Of a DNA stretch of 64,000 nt, positions 63,211 to 64,000 are shown piece after piece. This DNA is from Lachnospiraceae bacterium (lineage in GTDB: Bacteria > Bacillota > Clostridia > Lachnospirales > Lachnospiraceae), in assembly GCA_017397645.1 (NCBI GenBank), contig JAFQIE010000018.1, forward strand, positions 1 to 64,000, in the 5' to 3' direction. A program made the translations under genes and the position numbers. The notes beneath the pieces were generated by a model. It was given only the letters and a program-made list of their open reading frames with translations. It did no database searches and had not been told where the DNA came from. Every line of letters begins with the position of its first letter. Positions within the stretch are counted from its first letter, which is position 1.

Positions 63211-63714
63211 TTACTTCTTGCCGCAGCATTTTTTGTATTTTTTACCGCTTCCGCAGGGGCAAGGATCGTTCGGATAAACCTTTGCATCCTTCACAATGGT
63301 AGTGGAGGTCTTCTGCTCTTTATAAAGAGCTTTTCTGGTATCCTCATCAAAAATATCATTCCACTGTTCCAGATTATAAAGCCAGTCTGCCTTGGCTGCC
63401 ACCATATTCTTATACAAAAGAGCCTTGTCAAAAGCCAGGGACACTTCCGTGTCTTCCTTCATTTCCTCAATGGGATTGGGGGTAATCAGACTATCGTTGA
63501 TTCCATCCAGAAATCCCGTCATGGTCATAATAGAAACGCCGTATTTTTTAGCCAGTTCCTTCACTGTACCGGTGACTGCCTCATCAGGATTTGCCAAAAG
63601 TTTCTCATATATGCCGGTCTCTTCCACAAAATACGCATTCCAAAACCGCTCTAACTGATCAGGGGCTGTTGACTCATTATATGCAACATCGCGCCACTTT
63701 TTTAATAATGCCAT
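63211..63714 (-). CDS. SEC-C motif protein
   Basis: A 167-residue protein with a helical N-terminal region of unknown function and a C-terminal SEC-C zinc-binding motif ([18 protein letters not shown]). The motif is known from SecA and from many small proteins in which it binds zinc or other proteins. No catalytic motif is seen. It is followed by a terminator and read before apt. It is probably a metal-binding accessory, but the role is unknown. Confidence 0.85.
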   Translation of the reverse strand: MALLKKWRDVAYNESTAPDQLERFWNAYFVEETGIYEKLLANPDEAVTGTVKELAKKYGVSIMTMTGFLDGINDSLITPNPIEEMKEDTEVSLAFDKALLYKNMVAAKADWLYNLEQWNDIFDEDTRKALYKEQKTSTTIVKDAKVYPNDPCPCGSGKKYKKCCGKK

Positions 63715-63799
63715 CGTAACTTACCGCCTTTTTGTATATTTTTGTTTGCAATTATATCCATAAGTATATAACATATCACCCTTGAAAACAACATAAATT

Positions 63800-64000
63800 T
63801 CAAGTAATTTCCATGATTTTCAACAGATTTTTTGCGGCCTGCGACAGAACCGTCTTAGAATCCGTCACAACACAAAAATGTCGCTTGGGAATCATCTTAT
63901 TAAACCGCAATTCGAACAACTTCCCTTTCTCCAGCGCCGGAATTGCAAAATCCTTCACCACACACCCCACACCGAGATTTCGCAGTGCAAATTGAACAAT
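63800..64000 (-). CDS. LysR-family regulator, C-terminal part (cut by window edge)
   Basis: The last 66 residues of a gene whose start lies outside the window. FALRNLGVGCVVKDFAIP, then KGKLFELRF and the final lobe ending KNLLKIMEIT, match the C-terminal effector-binding lobe of LysR regulators. The frame is open to base 64000. The promoter, HTH and target are not visible. Confidence 0.82.
   Translation of the reverse strand: MVQFALRNLGVGCVVKDFAIPALEKGKLFELRFNKMIPKRHFCVVTDSKTVLSQAAKNLLKIMEIT

Noticed and set aside
1..64000. CRISPR array, tRNA, rRNA or prophage genes
   Set aside because: No spaced short repeats, cloverleaf or rRNA sequence, and no phage structural or integrase frames were found on either strand.

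Overview
The window looks like chromosome of a low- to mid-GC anaerobic Clostridia member, most likely Lachnospiraceae. The indicators are the SCIFF peptide with its radical-SAM maturase, the HemZ-hisS-aspS order, a TIGR04086-type membrane protein, PrkC/PrpC signalling, a meso-DAP type MurE (DNPR motif) and a secDF fusion. Only one complete gene, a LysR regulator, lies on the + strand. The rest of the complete genes are on the - strand, so they are described below in order of increasing coordinate but are read from right to left. I saw no tRNA, rRNA or CRISPR array.

Region 1 (1-5.2 kb) is the start of an exopolysaccharide or capsule operon with its own promoter at about 5.2 kb. It encodes a priming sugar-phosphate transferase, an anchored Ig-like protein of unknown job, and two tandem Wzz/BY-kinase fusions, the last of which runs off the left edge inside its Gly-Tyr tail. 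Region 2 (5.2-23.2 kb) is a long housekeeping run read as scfA-scfB-secDF-recJ-murE-priA-def-fmt-protease-rsmB-rlmN-prpC-prkC-rsgA. It begins at a promoter near 23.2 kb and ends at a strong terminator that overlaps the rsgA stop codon.

Region 3 (23.2-26.7 kb) holds a CpsB/YwqE-type tyrosine phosphatase, which could act on the BY-kinases of region 1, and a TRAP-like permease pair divergent from a LysR regulator. The two divergent promoters share one palindrome. Region 4 (26.8-41.2 kb) is an AT-rich surface-glycan cluster. It has five glycosyltransferases, a flippase, a polymerase, a DegT aminotransferase, a pyruvyltransferase-family protein, a hexapeptide acyltransferase and two ATP-grasp ligases. 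The ligases suggest that an amino acid or similar group is attached to the glycan.

Region 5 (41.2-44.5 kb) is the most unusual part. A compact gene for a structured small RNA has a near-consensus promoter and a terminator. Next to it is an autoregulated-looking module: a zinc finger + HTH + Panacea (SocA-like) protein followed by two small sister proteins, bounded by a 56-bp direct repeat, with a DUF3800 protein downstream. This resembles a toxin-antitoxin or defence cassette whose toxin I cannot name.

Region 6 (44.5-64 kb) returns to core genes: a TIGR04086 protein, a Na/phosphate cotransporter, an amidase, a heterodimeric ABC exporter, an Sfp-type transferase, aspS, hisS, hemZ, an MBL hydrolase, relA, apt and a SEC-C protein. 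Two membrane glycosyltransferase-like genes are inserted between hemZ and hisS. The right edge cuts a second LysR gene.
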